The notes beneath the pieces are model-generated. The model did not search any database. It saw only the letters and a list, made by a program, of their open reading frames with translations, and was not told the origin of the DNA. The translations under genes were made by a program, and so were the position numbers. A stretch of 64,000 nucleotides of DNA from Paracidovorax wautersii (lineage in GTDB: Bacteria > Pseudomonadota > Gammaproteobacteria > Burkholderiales > Burkholderiaceae_C), in contig NZ_JAVIZX010000001.1 in the NCBI RefSeq assembly GCF_031453675.1, forward strand, positions 4,486,001 to 4,550,000. The letters run 5' to 3'. Shown here one piece after another: positions 26,863-34,828 of the stretch (the stretch's first letter is position 1; the number at the start of each line of letters is the position of its first letter).

Positions 26863-27777
26863 ATGGACCAGATACAGGCCATGCGAATATTCGTGCGGGT
26901 GGTGGAAGCCGGCACGTTCACGCGCGCCGCCGATTCGTTGCAGCTGCCCAAGGCCAGCGTGACCAAGCACGTGCAGGCGCTGGAGGAGCGGCTGCGCGTG
27001 AAGCTGCTCAACCGCACGACGCGGCGCGTCACCGTGACGCCCGATGGCGCGGCCTACTACGACCGCACCGTTCGGCTGCTGGCGGATTTCGACGACATCG
27101 AGGCCAGCATGAGCCAGGCCCGCGCCAATCCGCGCGGGCGCCTGCGGGTGGACGTGGGCACGGCGGTGGCCCGGCTGCTCATCATTCCGCGCCTGGCGGA
27201 GTTCCAGGACCGCTACCCCGACATCCAGATCGACCTGGGCGTGAGCGACCGTACCGTGGACCTGATCGGCGACAACGTGGACTGCGTGATCCGCGGCGGC
27301 GAGCTGGCCGACCAGTCCCTGGTGGCGCGGCGCATCGGCAACCTCGAATTCATCACCGTCGCCTCGCCCGACTACCTTGCGCAGCACGGCACGCCCAAGC
27401 ACCCCCTGGAGCTGGAGAACGGCCACCGCAACGTGATCTATTTCTCGCCCGTCACCACGCGCCGCTATCCGCTCGAATTCCACAAGGACGGCGAGGTGCT
27501 GGAGATTGCAGGCCCGTCGCAGCTGGCGGTGAACGAGAGCAATGCCTACGTCTCCTCGCTGGTCGCGGGCCGCGGCGTGGGCCAGATCACCACCTTCCAG
27601 GCGCAGGACTACTTCGACGAAGGCAAGCTGACCCGCGTGCTGGAGGACTGGTCGCACCCGCTTCTGCCCGTCTACGTGGTGTACCCGCCCAACCGCCACC
27701 TGAGCGCCAAGGTGCGCGCCTTCGTGGACTGGGCGGCTGAACTGTTCGCCAGCGAGCCGCATCTGCAGCGGCAGTGA
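26863..27777 (+). CDS. LysR family regulator divergent from the hydrolase-like/efflux genes
   Basis: A 304-residue LysR-type regulator. The N-terminal helix-turn-helix is MRIFVRVVEAGTFTRAADSL, then LPKASVTKHVQALEERL (about 27-43), and NRTTRRVTVTPDGAAYY follows in the wing. The effector domain starts near residue 92 (GRLRVDVGTAVARLLI). The subfamily resembles regulators of the PA14-22550/AaeR type. It is transcribed away from the hydrolase-like gene with 179 bp between starts. That geometry, as with MexT and mexEF-oprN, suggests it may control the hydrolase-like and efflux genes; this is inference. Confidence 0.9.
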   Translation: MDQIQAMRIFVRVVEAGTFTRAADSLQLPKASVTKHVQALEERLRVKLLNRTTRRVTVTPDGAAYYDRTVRLLADFDDIEASMSQARANPRGRLRVDVGTAVARLLIIPRLAEFQDRYPDIQIDLGVSDRTVDLIGDNVDCVIRGGELADQSLVARRIGNLEFITVASPDYLAQHGTPKHPLELENGHRNVIYFSPVTTRRYPLEFHKDGEVLEIAGPSQLAVNESNAYVSSLVAGRGVGQITTFQAQDYFDEGKLTRVLEDWSHPLLPVYVVYPPNRHLSAKVRAFVDWAAELFASEPHLQRQ

Positions 27778-27919
27778 AAGGTGGGCGCGCCGCCTGGTTT
27801 GCCTGTGGCGCGGCGCGGCCACCCAGCCGGCGAAGGGGCCGGGAGTGCACGTGGGCGCAGGCCGGGCCGCAGGCACGCGCCAGCCGGCATGCGCGTAGGA
27901 GCGCGTATGCTCGCCGCCC

Positions 27920-28228
27920 ATGCACGACGACGACTCCACCGCCCTACCGCCGGCACCTGCACCGGCACCCGCCCAGCCGGCAGCCAAGCCGCCCGCACAG
28001 CCCCGCAACCCACTCCACGGCATGACGCTGGAGGCCATCGTGGTGGCCCTGCAGCAGCACTATGGCTGGGGCGGTCTGGCGCGCGAGGTGCCGATTCGCT
28101 GCTTCGAGAGCGACCCCAGCGTGTCGTCGAGCCTCAAGTTCCTGCGCAAGACGCCCTGGGCGCGGGAGAAGGTGGAAAGCCTGTACCTGTTCATGCTGCG
28201 CGAGCAAAAGCGCAGAGGGCAGCGCTGA
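27920..28228 (+). CDS. VF530 (DUF2132) family protein, putative DNA-binding
   Basis: A 102-residue protein. After a Pro/Ala-rich N-terminus of about 28 residues comes the VF530 core: [53 protein letters not shown]. The family has a small helical fold seen in double-stranded-DNA-binding proteins, but its biological role is unknown. It follows the LysR gene on the same strand after a 142-bp gap. Codon use is normal for the region. An ATG at 28022 inside the core would remove conserved residues, so the start at 27920 is kept. Confidence 0.85.
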   Translation: MHDDDSTALPPAPAPAPAQPAAKPPAQPRNPLHGMTLEAIVVALQQHYGWGGLAREVPIRCFESDPSVSSSLKFLRKTPWAREKVESLYLFMLREQKRRGQR

Positions 28229-28336
28229 GCGTCGGCGGGTTCAGCGAACGGCTGCAGCGGGTGGCGCAGGGGCTGATAACCAGCCCAGCCTGTGGCACTT
28301 CGGAAGTCATCGGCGCTACAGCGTCGCTATCGAAAA

Positions 28337-28422
28337 GGTAGCTGCTTGCGCTTGATGCTCAAGTACTTCAGTACCTTTTCACCATCAAGTCCATATAGGA
28401 CAAGCGCCTGCCGCTATCTTTT
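28337..28422. repeat. Dispersed palindromic repeat, copy E (compound)
   Basis: TAGCTGCTTGCGCTTGATG at the left and its family partner, reversed, at the right (GGACAAGCGCCTGCCGCTATCTTTT). About 45 bp separate them, including a small palindrome (AAGTACTTCAGTACCTT). It looks like two facing family members or one with an insert. It occupies the gap between the VF530 gene and the converging alpha-E gene, where nothing else is evident. Confidence 0.7.
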
Positions 28423-28505
28423 CAGATGCAAAGCAGGCGCCTGGGTCCGGTCGGTACTGCAGCCGCCGACGCCGCAGCGCGCGGCACCGGCAGGCCCGGC
28501 CGGTG

Positions 28506-29474
28506 TCAGTGCGGCACGGGCACCAGGAAGTCCCGGCTGATGCCGGCGCCCAGTTCGTTGACTCGGTCGAGGAACTGCGTCAGGTACGCGTGCAGCCCCG
28601 TGGCCAGGATCTCATCGATGCGGCCGTAGCGCAGGTCGGCCAGCAGCCGGCCCGCCTTGCGCTGCGTTTCGCGCGACTGGTCGTTGGCGACGACGGCCAG
28701 GTTGTCCGCCACCTCGCGCAGGCTGGCGTGCAGCGAGCGCGGCATGTCGGCCCGCAGCATCAGCAGATCGGCCACGCGCTCCGGGGTGATCACGTCGCGG
28801 TAGACCTTGCGGTAGACCTCGAACGCCGACACGCTGCGCAGGATGGCGCTCCAGTGGTAGAAGTCGAACTCCGGCGTGGCCCGGCGCGGGTTCTCCACCG
28901 AGCCGTGGAAGTCGCGCTGCACGGCGTGGAACTTCACGTCCAGCAGGCGCGCCGTGTTGTCGGCCCGCTCCAGGAAGGTGCCCAGGCGCAGGAAGTGGAA
29001 GGCCTCGTCCTGCAGCATGGTGCCCAGCACCACGCCGCGCGAGAGGTGCGAGCGGTATTTCACCCACTCGAAGAACTGCGCCGGATCGCGTTCGAAGGCA
29101 TTGCCCTGCAGCTGCCGGATGAGTTCCAGCCAGGTCTGGTTCTGCGTCTCCCACACTTCGGTGGTGAGCGCGCCGCGCACGGCCCGCGCGTTCTCGCGTG
29201 CAGCGCGCAGGCAGGACACGATGGACGACGGGTTGTTGCCGTCGCGCACCATGAAGTCCAGCACGCCGGCCGGCGTGACCTCGCCATGCTTGGCCGTGTA
29301 GGCCGGCATGAGTTCGCTGATGGACAGCAGGCCCTGCCAGCTTTCCTGCGCCATGGCCGCGGACTGCGGCAGCAGCGAGGTCTCGTAGCTCACGCTGAGC
29401 ATGCGGGCGGTGTTTTCTGCCCGCTCGGTGTAGCGGGACATCCAGAACAAATGGTCAGCGGTACGACTCAGCAT
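28506..29474 (-). CDS. Alpha-E domain protein (DUF403)
   Basis: A 322-residue all-helical alpha-E domain protein, the usual full length. It starts MLSRTADHLFWMSRYTERAE, the typical family beginning, and repeats the RADNTARLLD pattern later (about 185-194). Alpha-E proteins are encoded beside circularly permuted ATP-grasp proteins and are proposed to take part in making or modifying peptides; the exact reaction is unknown. Here the ATP-grasp gene is directly upstream on the same strand. The start at 29474 has GAGGAGG before it. The first ~20 codons and this ribosome site are repeated twice upstream in a 140-bp tandem array. Confidence 0.9.
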   Translation of the reverse strand: MLSRTADHLFWMSRYTERAENTARMLSVSYETSLLPQSAAMAQESWQGLLSISELMPAYTAKHGEVTPAGVLDFMVRDGNNPSSIVSCLRAARENARAVRGALTTEVWETQNQTWLELIRQLQGNAFERDPAQFFEWVKYRSHLSRGVVLGTMLQDEAFHFLRLGTFLERADNTARLLDVKFHAVQRDFHGSVENPRRATPEFDFYHWSAILRSVSAFEVYRKVYRDVITPERVADLLMLRADMPRSLHASLREVADNLAVVANDQSRETQRKAGRLLADLRYGRIDEILATGLHAYLTQFLDRVNELGAGISRDFLVPVPH

Positions 29475-29614
29475 GCAGCCTCCTCGGGCAGAAAACCCCG
29501 CACGCGCTGCGCGCGCTGGCTGTGTTGTAGCGAAAGCGCGCCTGCGGCTTGCTTTTCTGCCCGCTCGGTGTAGCGGGACATCCAGAACAAATGGTCAGCG
29601 GTACGACTCAGCAT
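29468..29614 (-). pseudogene. 48-codon mini-ORF, duplicated 5' end of the alpha-E gene (inner copy)
   Basis: Begins with the same first 20 residues as the alpha-E protein (MLSRTADHLFWMSRYTERAE) and then diverges into translated repeat sequence ending FLPEEAAC. Its TGA overlaps the true alpha-E start in ATGCTGA (29474-29468). A GAGGAGG site precedes its ATG, so it could be translated and feed ribosomes to the real gene. I regard it as a by-product of the duplication rather than a functional protein. Confidence 0.6.
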
Positions 29615-29754
29615 GCAGCCTCCTCGGGCAGAAAACACCGCACGCGCTGCGCGCGCTGGCTGTGTTGTAGCGAAAGCGCGCCTACGGCTTGCTTTTCTGC
29701 CCGCTCGGCGCGGCGGGACATCCAGAACAAATGATCAGCGGTACGGCTCAGCAT
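29608..29754 (-). pseudogene. 48-codon mini-ORF, duplicated 5' end of the alpha-E gene (outer copy)
   Basis: Same structure as the inner copy with a few substitutions (MSRRAERAE instead of MSRYTERAE). Its ATG is one base after the stop codon of the ATP-grasp gene, which is where the alpha-E gene would normally start, so this is likely the remnant of the original 5' end. Its stop overlaps the ATG of the inner mini-ORF by seven bases. Confidence 0.6.
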
Positions 29755-29755
29755 C

Positions 29756-31300
29756 TCACGCCCCTCCCAACGTTTGCGTCATGGCGCCCAGCGACTGGGC
29801 GGTGCCGCCGAGCGACTGGCTCTGCTCCGGCCACGGCAACGGCGGCGCGGCGCTGTCCTCGCCCAGAACCCAGGTGTCCTTGGTGCCGCCGCCCTGGGAC
29901 GAATTGACGACCAACGAGCCTTCCTTGAGCGCCACGCGCGTGAGGCCGCCGGCGACCATCTGCACCTTCTGGCCCGAGAGCACGAACGGGCGCAGGTCGA
30001 TGTGGCGCGGGGCGATGCCCGATTCCACATAGGTGGGGCAGCTGGACAGCGACAGCGTCGGCTGGGCGATGTAGCCCGAGGGGTTGGCGACGAGCGCCGC
30101 GCGGAACTCCTCGATCTCGGCCTTGGAGGCCGCCGGGCCGATCAGCATGCCGTAGCCGCCGGCGCCGTGCACTTCCTTTACGACCAGTTCGTGCAGGTGG
30201 TCGAGCACGTACTTCAGGTCGCCCTCCTTGCGGCACATCCAGGTCGGCACGTTGGACAGGATGGGCTCCTCCCCCAGGTAGAAGCGGATCATCTCCGGCA
30301 CGTACGGGTACACCGACTTGTCGTCGGCGATGCCCGTGCCCACCGCGTTGCAGATGGCGACGTTGCCGGCGCGGTAGGCGCTCATCAGGCCGGCGCAGCC
30401 CAGCGTGGAGGTGGGGCGGAACACCTGCGGGTCGAGGAAGTCGTCGTCCACACGGCGGTAGATCACGTCCACGCGCTGCAGGCCGCGCGTGGTGCGCATG
30501 AAGACGAAGTTGTCCTTGACGACCAGGTCCTGCCCTTCGACCAGTTCCACGCCCATCTGCTGGGCCAGGAAGGCATGCTCGAAGTAGGCGCTGTTGTACA
30601 TGCCGGGCGTGAGCACCACCACCGTGGGCTCGGCCGAGGTGGGCGGCGCGCTGGCGCGCAGCGTATCCAGCAGCAGGTCGGGGTAATGGGCGACCGGCGC
30701 CACCTTGTGCAGCGAGAACAGCTCGGGAAAGAGCCGCATCATCATCTTGCGGTTCTCCAGCATGTACGACACGCCGGATGGCACGCGCAGGTTGTCCTCC
30801 AGCACGTAGTACACGCCATCGCCCTTGGCGTCGGGCGCCCGCACGATGTCGATGCCGCTGATGTGCGAATAGATGTTCTGGGGCACGTCCACGCCCACCA
30901 TCTCGGGGCGGAACTGGGCGTTCTGCAGGATCAGATCGGCGGGGACGATGCCGGCCTGGATGATCTCCTGCCCGTGGTAGACGTCATGGATGAAGCGGTT
31001 GAGCGCCGTGACGCGCTGCACGAGCCCCTGCTGCATGCGCAGCCATTCGTGCGAGGGAATGATGCGCGGGATCAAGTCGAAGGGAATGAGCCGCTCGGTG
31101 CCGGCGCCGTCCTCGTCCTTGGCGCCGTACACGGCGAAGGTGATGCCGACGCGGCGGAAGATCATCTCCGCCTCCGATCGGCGGGCCTGCATCGCTTCTT
31201 CCGGCTGCTTGGCCAGCCACTGGCCATAGCGCTTGTAATGTGCACGCACGTCGCTGCCCTCGAACGGCAGCATCGCGTACATCTCGTCGAACTTCTGCAT
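29756..31300 (-). CDS. Circularly permuted ATP-grasp protein (DUF404/DUF407)
   Basis: A 514-residue member of the circularly permuted ATP-grasp family (formerly DUF404/407), predicted to use ATP to form an amide or similar bond. Family features seen are IPFDLIPRIIPSHEWLRMQQG at about 76-96, YYVLEDNLRVPSGVSYMLEN near 165-184, VVVLTPGMYNSAYFEHAFLA, and the basic/acidic ATP-site region KEVHGAGGYGMLIGP at about 402-416. The start at 31300 has AGGAGG nine bases upstream. The alpha-E gene follows; no transglutaminase or third partner gene is present in the window. The last ~30 residues are Gln/Ser/Gly-rich and may be less conserved. Confidence 0.92.
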   Translation of the reverse strand: MQKFDEMYAMLPFEGSDVRAHYKRYGQWLAKQPEEAMQARRSEAEMIFRRVGITFAVYGAKDEDGAGTERLIPFDLIPRIIPSHEWLRMQQGLVQRVTALNRFIHDVYHGQEIIQAGIVPADLILQNAQFRPEMVGVDVPQNIYSHISGIDIVRAPDAKGDGVYYVLEDNLRVPSGVSYMLENRKMMMRLFPELFSLHKVAPVAHYPDLLLDTLRASAPPTSAEPTVVVLTPGMYNSAYFEHAFLAQQMGVELVEGQDLVVKDNFVFMRTTRGLQRVDVIYRRVDDDFLDPQVFRPTSTLGCAGLMSAYRAGNVAICNAVGTGIADDKSVYPYVPEMIRFYLGEEPILSNVPTWMCRKEGDLKYVLDHLHELVVKEVHGAGGYGMLIGPAASKAEIEEFRAALVANPSGYIAQPTLSLSSCPTYVESGIAPRHIDLRPFVLSGQKVQMVAGGLTRVALKEGSLVVNSSQGGGTKDTWVLGEDSAAPPLPWPEQSQSLGGTAQSLGAMTQTLGGA

Positions 31301-31529
31301 AAAGCGGTGCCTCCTGTGGAAACGCGTGACACGGTTCATGGGACGCACATTGCAGGACACATGCAGACAGGCCGCACACCAGCGAGCGCGCCCATGAAGT
31401 GCCAGCACGCTATCAGCAGCATAGCAAGTTGCGCGCCCACTTCCGGAAAGCCGTGTGAAAGACAGGCGGCCGGGCCCGCGTAGGCAGCCAGGCCGCGCCC
31501 TGCCCCCCGCGCCTGCGGGCGCCGCGCGC

Positions 31530-34139
31530 TCAGTCTTCGGCGGTGGGCGCCGCCGCTGGCAGCGTGTGGTGCCATACCCTGCGGCCCGCCTCGCGCTCGC
31601 ACTGCACGGACTGTGGGCGGTCGGACGCCCACGTCGCGGCGCCGCAGCGGGCCGTTTCCACCAGCAGCGCCCCCCGCTGCCGGTAGCGGGCCGCCACCTC
31701 GGATGCTGGATGGCCGAAACGGTTGCGATAGCCGGCCTGCACCAGTGCAGTGCGAGGCCGTACGGCGTCCAGAAACGCCTCGCTGGACGAGGTCTTGCTG
31801 CCGTGGTGCGGCACCAGCAGCACGTCGGCCGCCACATCTTCGCCACGCTGGAGCAGCGCGGACTCCTGTGCACGCTCGATGTCGCCGACCAGCAGCGCGA
31901 CGGCGCCCCGTCCCCCGCCTGCCGCAGCCACCGGTGCGGCAGCGATGCGCAGCACGCACGACGCGGCATTGGGCTTGGCGGCCTCTGTGCGGTCCGCCGG
32001 TGACGGATGCAGCACCTCGAACGCCACGCCATCCCACTGCCAGCGCTGACCGGCCACGCACGGCACCACCGGTCGCAGCGCCTGCAGCGGATGCCCGGCC
32101 TCGATGGAGCCCCGCACCGCCGCCTGGGGCTGCTGCGCCAGCACCGCGGCCGCGCCGCCGGTATGGTCCAGATCGCGGTGGCTCAGCACCAGCAGATCCA
32201 GCCGCTCGCCAAGGGCCCGCAGCAGCGGCACCAGCACGCGCTGGCCCGCGTCGCTGTCCTGGTGGTAGCGCGGCCCCGCGTCGTAGAGCAACGCGTGGCC
32301 GGCGGTGCGCACCAGCACGGCCTGGCCCTGGCCCACATCCACCGCCATCAGGTCGAACTGGCCGGCCGCCGGCCGCGCCGGCTGCCACCACAGGGCGGGC
32401 AGCAACAAGGGCAGGCCCAGCAGTCGCACGCCCCAAGGCAGACGCAGCGCCAGCAACGTGCCACCCACCACCGCCACGGCGCCGGCCCACAAAGGGGCGA
32501 TGGGCAGCGACACCTGGGCCCACGGCCACTGCGCAAGCCATTGCAGGCCGGCAGACAGCGGCAGCACGCACCAGGCGGCCGCGTCCCACAGCGGGGCCCA
32601 GAGCACTCCCGCCAGCGCCAGCGGCGTGAGCACCAGCGTCGTCCACGGAATGGCCACGAGGTTGGCGGCCATCCCGACGACGGACATCTGCCCGAAGAGC
32701 AGCAAGGTGAGCGGCGTGAGCGCCAGGGTGACCGTCCACTGCTCGCGCAGCAAGGCCACGCCCCGGCCGCGCCATCCCTGAGGGGCGCCACGCGCGCCAT
32801 GGACGGGGTCGCTCGCGAACAGCACGGCCACCGCGACGAAGCTCAGCCAGAAGCCGGCCTGCAGCAGCGCCCACGGGTCGGCGACCACCACCACAGCGCA
32901 GGCCAGCAGCCACACCTGCGGCCACGGCCAGCGCCGCCCGGACAGCCGCAGCAGCGCGACCGTGGCGAGCATGCACACCGTGCGCTGCGCCGGCACGCCC
33001 CAGCCGCTGAACAGCGCGTAGCCGGCGGCCAGCGCCACGCCGCATGCCAGGGCCGCCGAGGGTGCCGGCACGGCCAGGCACAGCCGCTGGGAACGCCGCC
33101 ACAGCGCGCCAGCCACCGCCGCGGCGATCCACGCGAAGAGCGTGATGTGCAGACCGCTGATGCTCATTAGGTGGGCCACGCCCGTGGCGCGGAAGACATC
33201 CCAGTCGGCGCGGTCGATCGCGCGCTGGTCGCCCGTGACCAGCGCAGCGACCACGCCGGCCGCACGGCGCCGCGCCGTGTCCGCCGGGTCTTGCGATGCC
33301 GCCAGACGCTGCACGATGGCATCGCGCACGTGCTGCCGCGCCTGCTCCACAGGGTATCGCCATGTGCTGGCCAGGCGCACGGGCGCTTCATGGCGTGCCC
33401 CGTCGCGCACATAGCCCACGGCCTGCACGCCCTGCTCCCACAGCAGCAGTTCGTAGTCGAACCCATGCGGGTTGTGCGCGCCGTGCGGGGCCTTGAGCCG
33501 CACCGTCATCGCCCAGCGCTCGCCCGCGCGCACCGCGGGCAACGGCTCTGACGGGGCGGCCGCCGCCGGCGCATCGCGTGTAAACGAGGAGGACGCATAC
33601 CACGACACGTCGATCAGCGGCGGCACGGCCACAACCGTCCCGTCAAGGCGGGCCTCTTCCACGGCCATCCGCAGGCGCAGCCCGGCATCGCTCGCCTGCG
33701 GCATGGCCGCCACCACAGCGGCGATGCGCATGTCGCGGCCTTCCAGCGCGGGCGGCAGGGCGTCGGCCAGGAACATCGAGGCGCGCAGTCCGCACACGCC
33801 GAACAGCAGCAAAGCGCCCCCCGCTGCCGCAGCCGCGGCGCCGGCACGGCCGTGCCTCCAGGGGCGCCCGCCCGGGCGCGCCGGCGCCGCACGCAGCAGC
33901 CATAGCGCTGCGCAGCAGGACAGTCCAGCGGCCACCAGCGCCAGATAGGCGCTGCGCGGCCACAGAGCCGCCTGCTGCAACTGTGCGGCCGTGCCCAGCA
34001 GGCCGCCGGCCAACCACCAGGGCAGTCGCCAGGGCTGGCCAGCGCCATGCCTTTCAGGTGGCCTTGCAACGGCCGCCTTGCCGTCCGCAGCAACGGCGGC
34101 CGGCTGCAGGTTCGGGCGGTGCAAGGCATCCATCCGCAC
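31530..34139 (-). CDS. comEC: DNA internalization-related competence protein ComEC/Rec2
   Basis: A polytopic inner-membrane protein of 869 residues, proposed channel for single-stranded DNA entry in transformation. Order of domains: N-terminal membrane helices with a DUF4131 region (about 45-230), the Competence domain with many helices (about 280-560, beginning GVAHLMSISGLHITLFAW), and a C-terminal metallo-beta-lactamase-like domain (about 580-850). The last has VDVGQGQAVLV, LSHRDLDHTGG and LLVPHHGSKTSS, with the metal-binding HxxxxDH pattern intact. It stands alone and is divergent from ridA. No other competence genes are in the window. Confidence 0.93.
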   Translation of the reverse strand: MRMDALHRPNLQPAAVAADGKAAVARPPERHGAGQPWRLPWWLAGGLLGTAAQLQQAALWPRSAYLALVAAGLSCCAALWLLRAAPARPGGRPWRHGRAGAAAAAAGGALLLFGVCGLRASMFLADALPPALEGRDMRIAAVVAAMPQASDAGLRLRMAVEEARLDGTVVAVPPLIDVSWYASSSFTRDAPAAAAPSEPLPAVRAGERWAMTVRLKAPHGAHNPHGFDYELLLWEQGVQAVGYVRDGARHEAPVRLASTWRYPVEQARQHVRDAIVQRLAASQDPADTARRRAAGVVAALVTGDQRAIDRADWDVFRATGVAHLMSISGLHITLFAWIAAAVAGALWRRSQRLCLAVPAPSAALACGVALAAGYALFSGWGVPAQRTVCMLATVALLRLSGRRWPWPQVWLLACAVVVVADPWALLQAGFWLSFVAVAVLFASDPVHGARGAPQGWRGRGVALLREQWTVTLALTPLTLLLFGQMSVVGMAANLVAIPWTTLVLTPLALAGVLWAPLWDAAAWCVLPLSAGLQWLAQWPWAQVSLPIAPLWAGAVAVVGGTLLALRLPWGVRLLGLPLLLPALWWQPARPAAGQFDLMAVDVGQGQAVLVRTAGHALLYDAGPRYHQDSDAGQRVLVPLLRALGERLDLLVLSHRDLDHTGGAAAVLAQQPQAAVRGSIEAGHPLQALRPVVPCVAGQRWQWDGVAFEVLHPSPADRTEAAKPNAASCVLRIAAAPVAAAGGGRGAVALLVGDIERAQESALLQRGEDVAADVLLVPHHGSKTSSSEAFLDAVRPRTALVQAGYRNRFGHPASEVAARYRQRGALLVETARCGAATWASDRPQSVQCEREAGRRVWHHTLPAAAPTAED

Positions 34140-34296
34140 ATGCTAGTGCCTGCCGCCGCACCGGTGCGGCGGCCTCGGCGTGTGTAACATGCGGGGCTGC
34201 CTGCAGCGCAGCGCCGAGGGCGCCGCCCCGCCGCCTGCCTGGGCCCCACGGCCGGCCGCCGCGCTGGATGTTTTGTTTTTTGCCGCAAGGATTGCC

Positions 34297-34755
34297 ATGA
34301 GCGTTTACGACAAGCTGAAAGAACTCGATATCACCCTGCCCCCGGTGGCTGTGCCCGCCGCCGCGTACGTGCCGTACGTGCAGACCGGCAACCTGGTGTT
34401 CCTCTCCGGCCACATCGCGCGCAAGGACGGCAAGCCCTGGTCGGCCCAGTTCGGCCGCGACATCACGGTCGAGGAAGGCAAGCAGGCCGCCCGCGCGGTC
34501 GCCATCGACCTGCTGGGCACGCTGCACGCGGCCACGGGCAACGACCTGAACCGCATTCAGCGCATCGTCAAGGTGATGAGCCTCGTCAACTCCACCGGCG
34601 ACTTCACGGAGCAGCATCTGGTGACCAACGGTGCCAGCGAACTGTTCGGCGAAGTGTTCGGCGACAAGGGCAAGCACGCCCGCAGCGCCTTCGGCGTGGC
34701 CCAGATCCCCATGGGCGCCTGCGTCGAGATCGAACTGATCGCCGAACTGGCCTGA
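34297..34755 (+). CDS. ridA: RidA family enamine/imine deaminase
   Basis: A 152-residue member of the RidA/YjgF/UK114 superfamily, of the longer subgroup whose N-terminus begins MSVYDKLKELDITLPP. RidA hydrolyses reactive enamines and imines released by PLP enzymes and so protects other PLP enzymes. The arginine that binds the carboxylate is in KHARSAFGVAQIPMGACVE (about residue 127). Only the ATG at 34297 gives the family N-terminus; the frame is open further upstream. The pyridoxal kinase gene follows after 73 bp on the same strand, a sensible pairing around PLP metabolism. Confidence 0.9.
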   Translation: MSVYDKLKELDITLPPVAVPAAAYVPYVQTGNLVFLSGHIARKDGKPWSAQFGRDITVEEGKQAARAVAIDLLGTLHAATGNDLNRIQRIVKVMSLVNSTGDFTEQHLVTNGASELFGEVFGDKGKHARSAFGVAQIPMGACVEIELIAELA

Positions 34756-34828
34756 GTTTCCGGGTTCGTCCGCACCGCGCCGCACCGCTGTCCTGGCGCT
34801 GCGGCGTTTTTCATTACCTCGCTCCGCC

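Larger units (their letters stand above)
29412..29757. repeat. 140-bp tandem duplication covering the start of the alpha-E gene
   Basis: Two full units (29412-29551 and 29552-29691) differ at only about three positions. A partial third (29692-29757) is more diverged and abuts the ATP-grasp stop codon. Each unit holds the first ~20 codons of the alpha-E gene, its GAGGAGG ribosome site and a 79-bp imperfect palindrome bounded by CGGGCAGAAAA / TTTTCTGCCCG. Because 140 is not a multiple of three, each extra start runs out of frame. Confidence 0.93.

Noticed and set aside
29412-29757. Possible CRISPR array
   Set aside because: The repeats are 140 bp, directly adjacent with no unique spacers, and contain coding sequence of the neighbouring gene.
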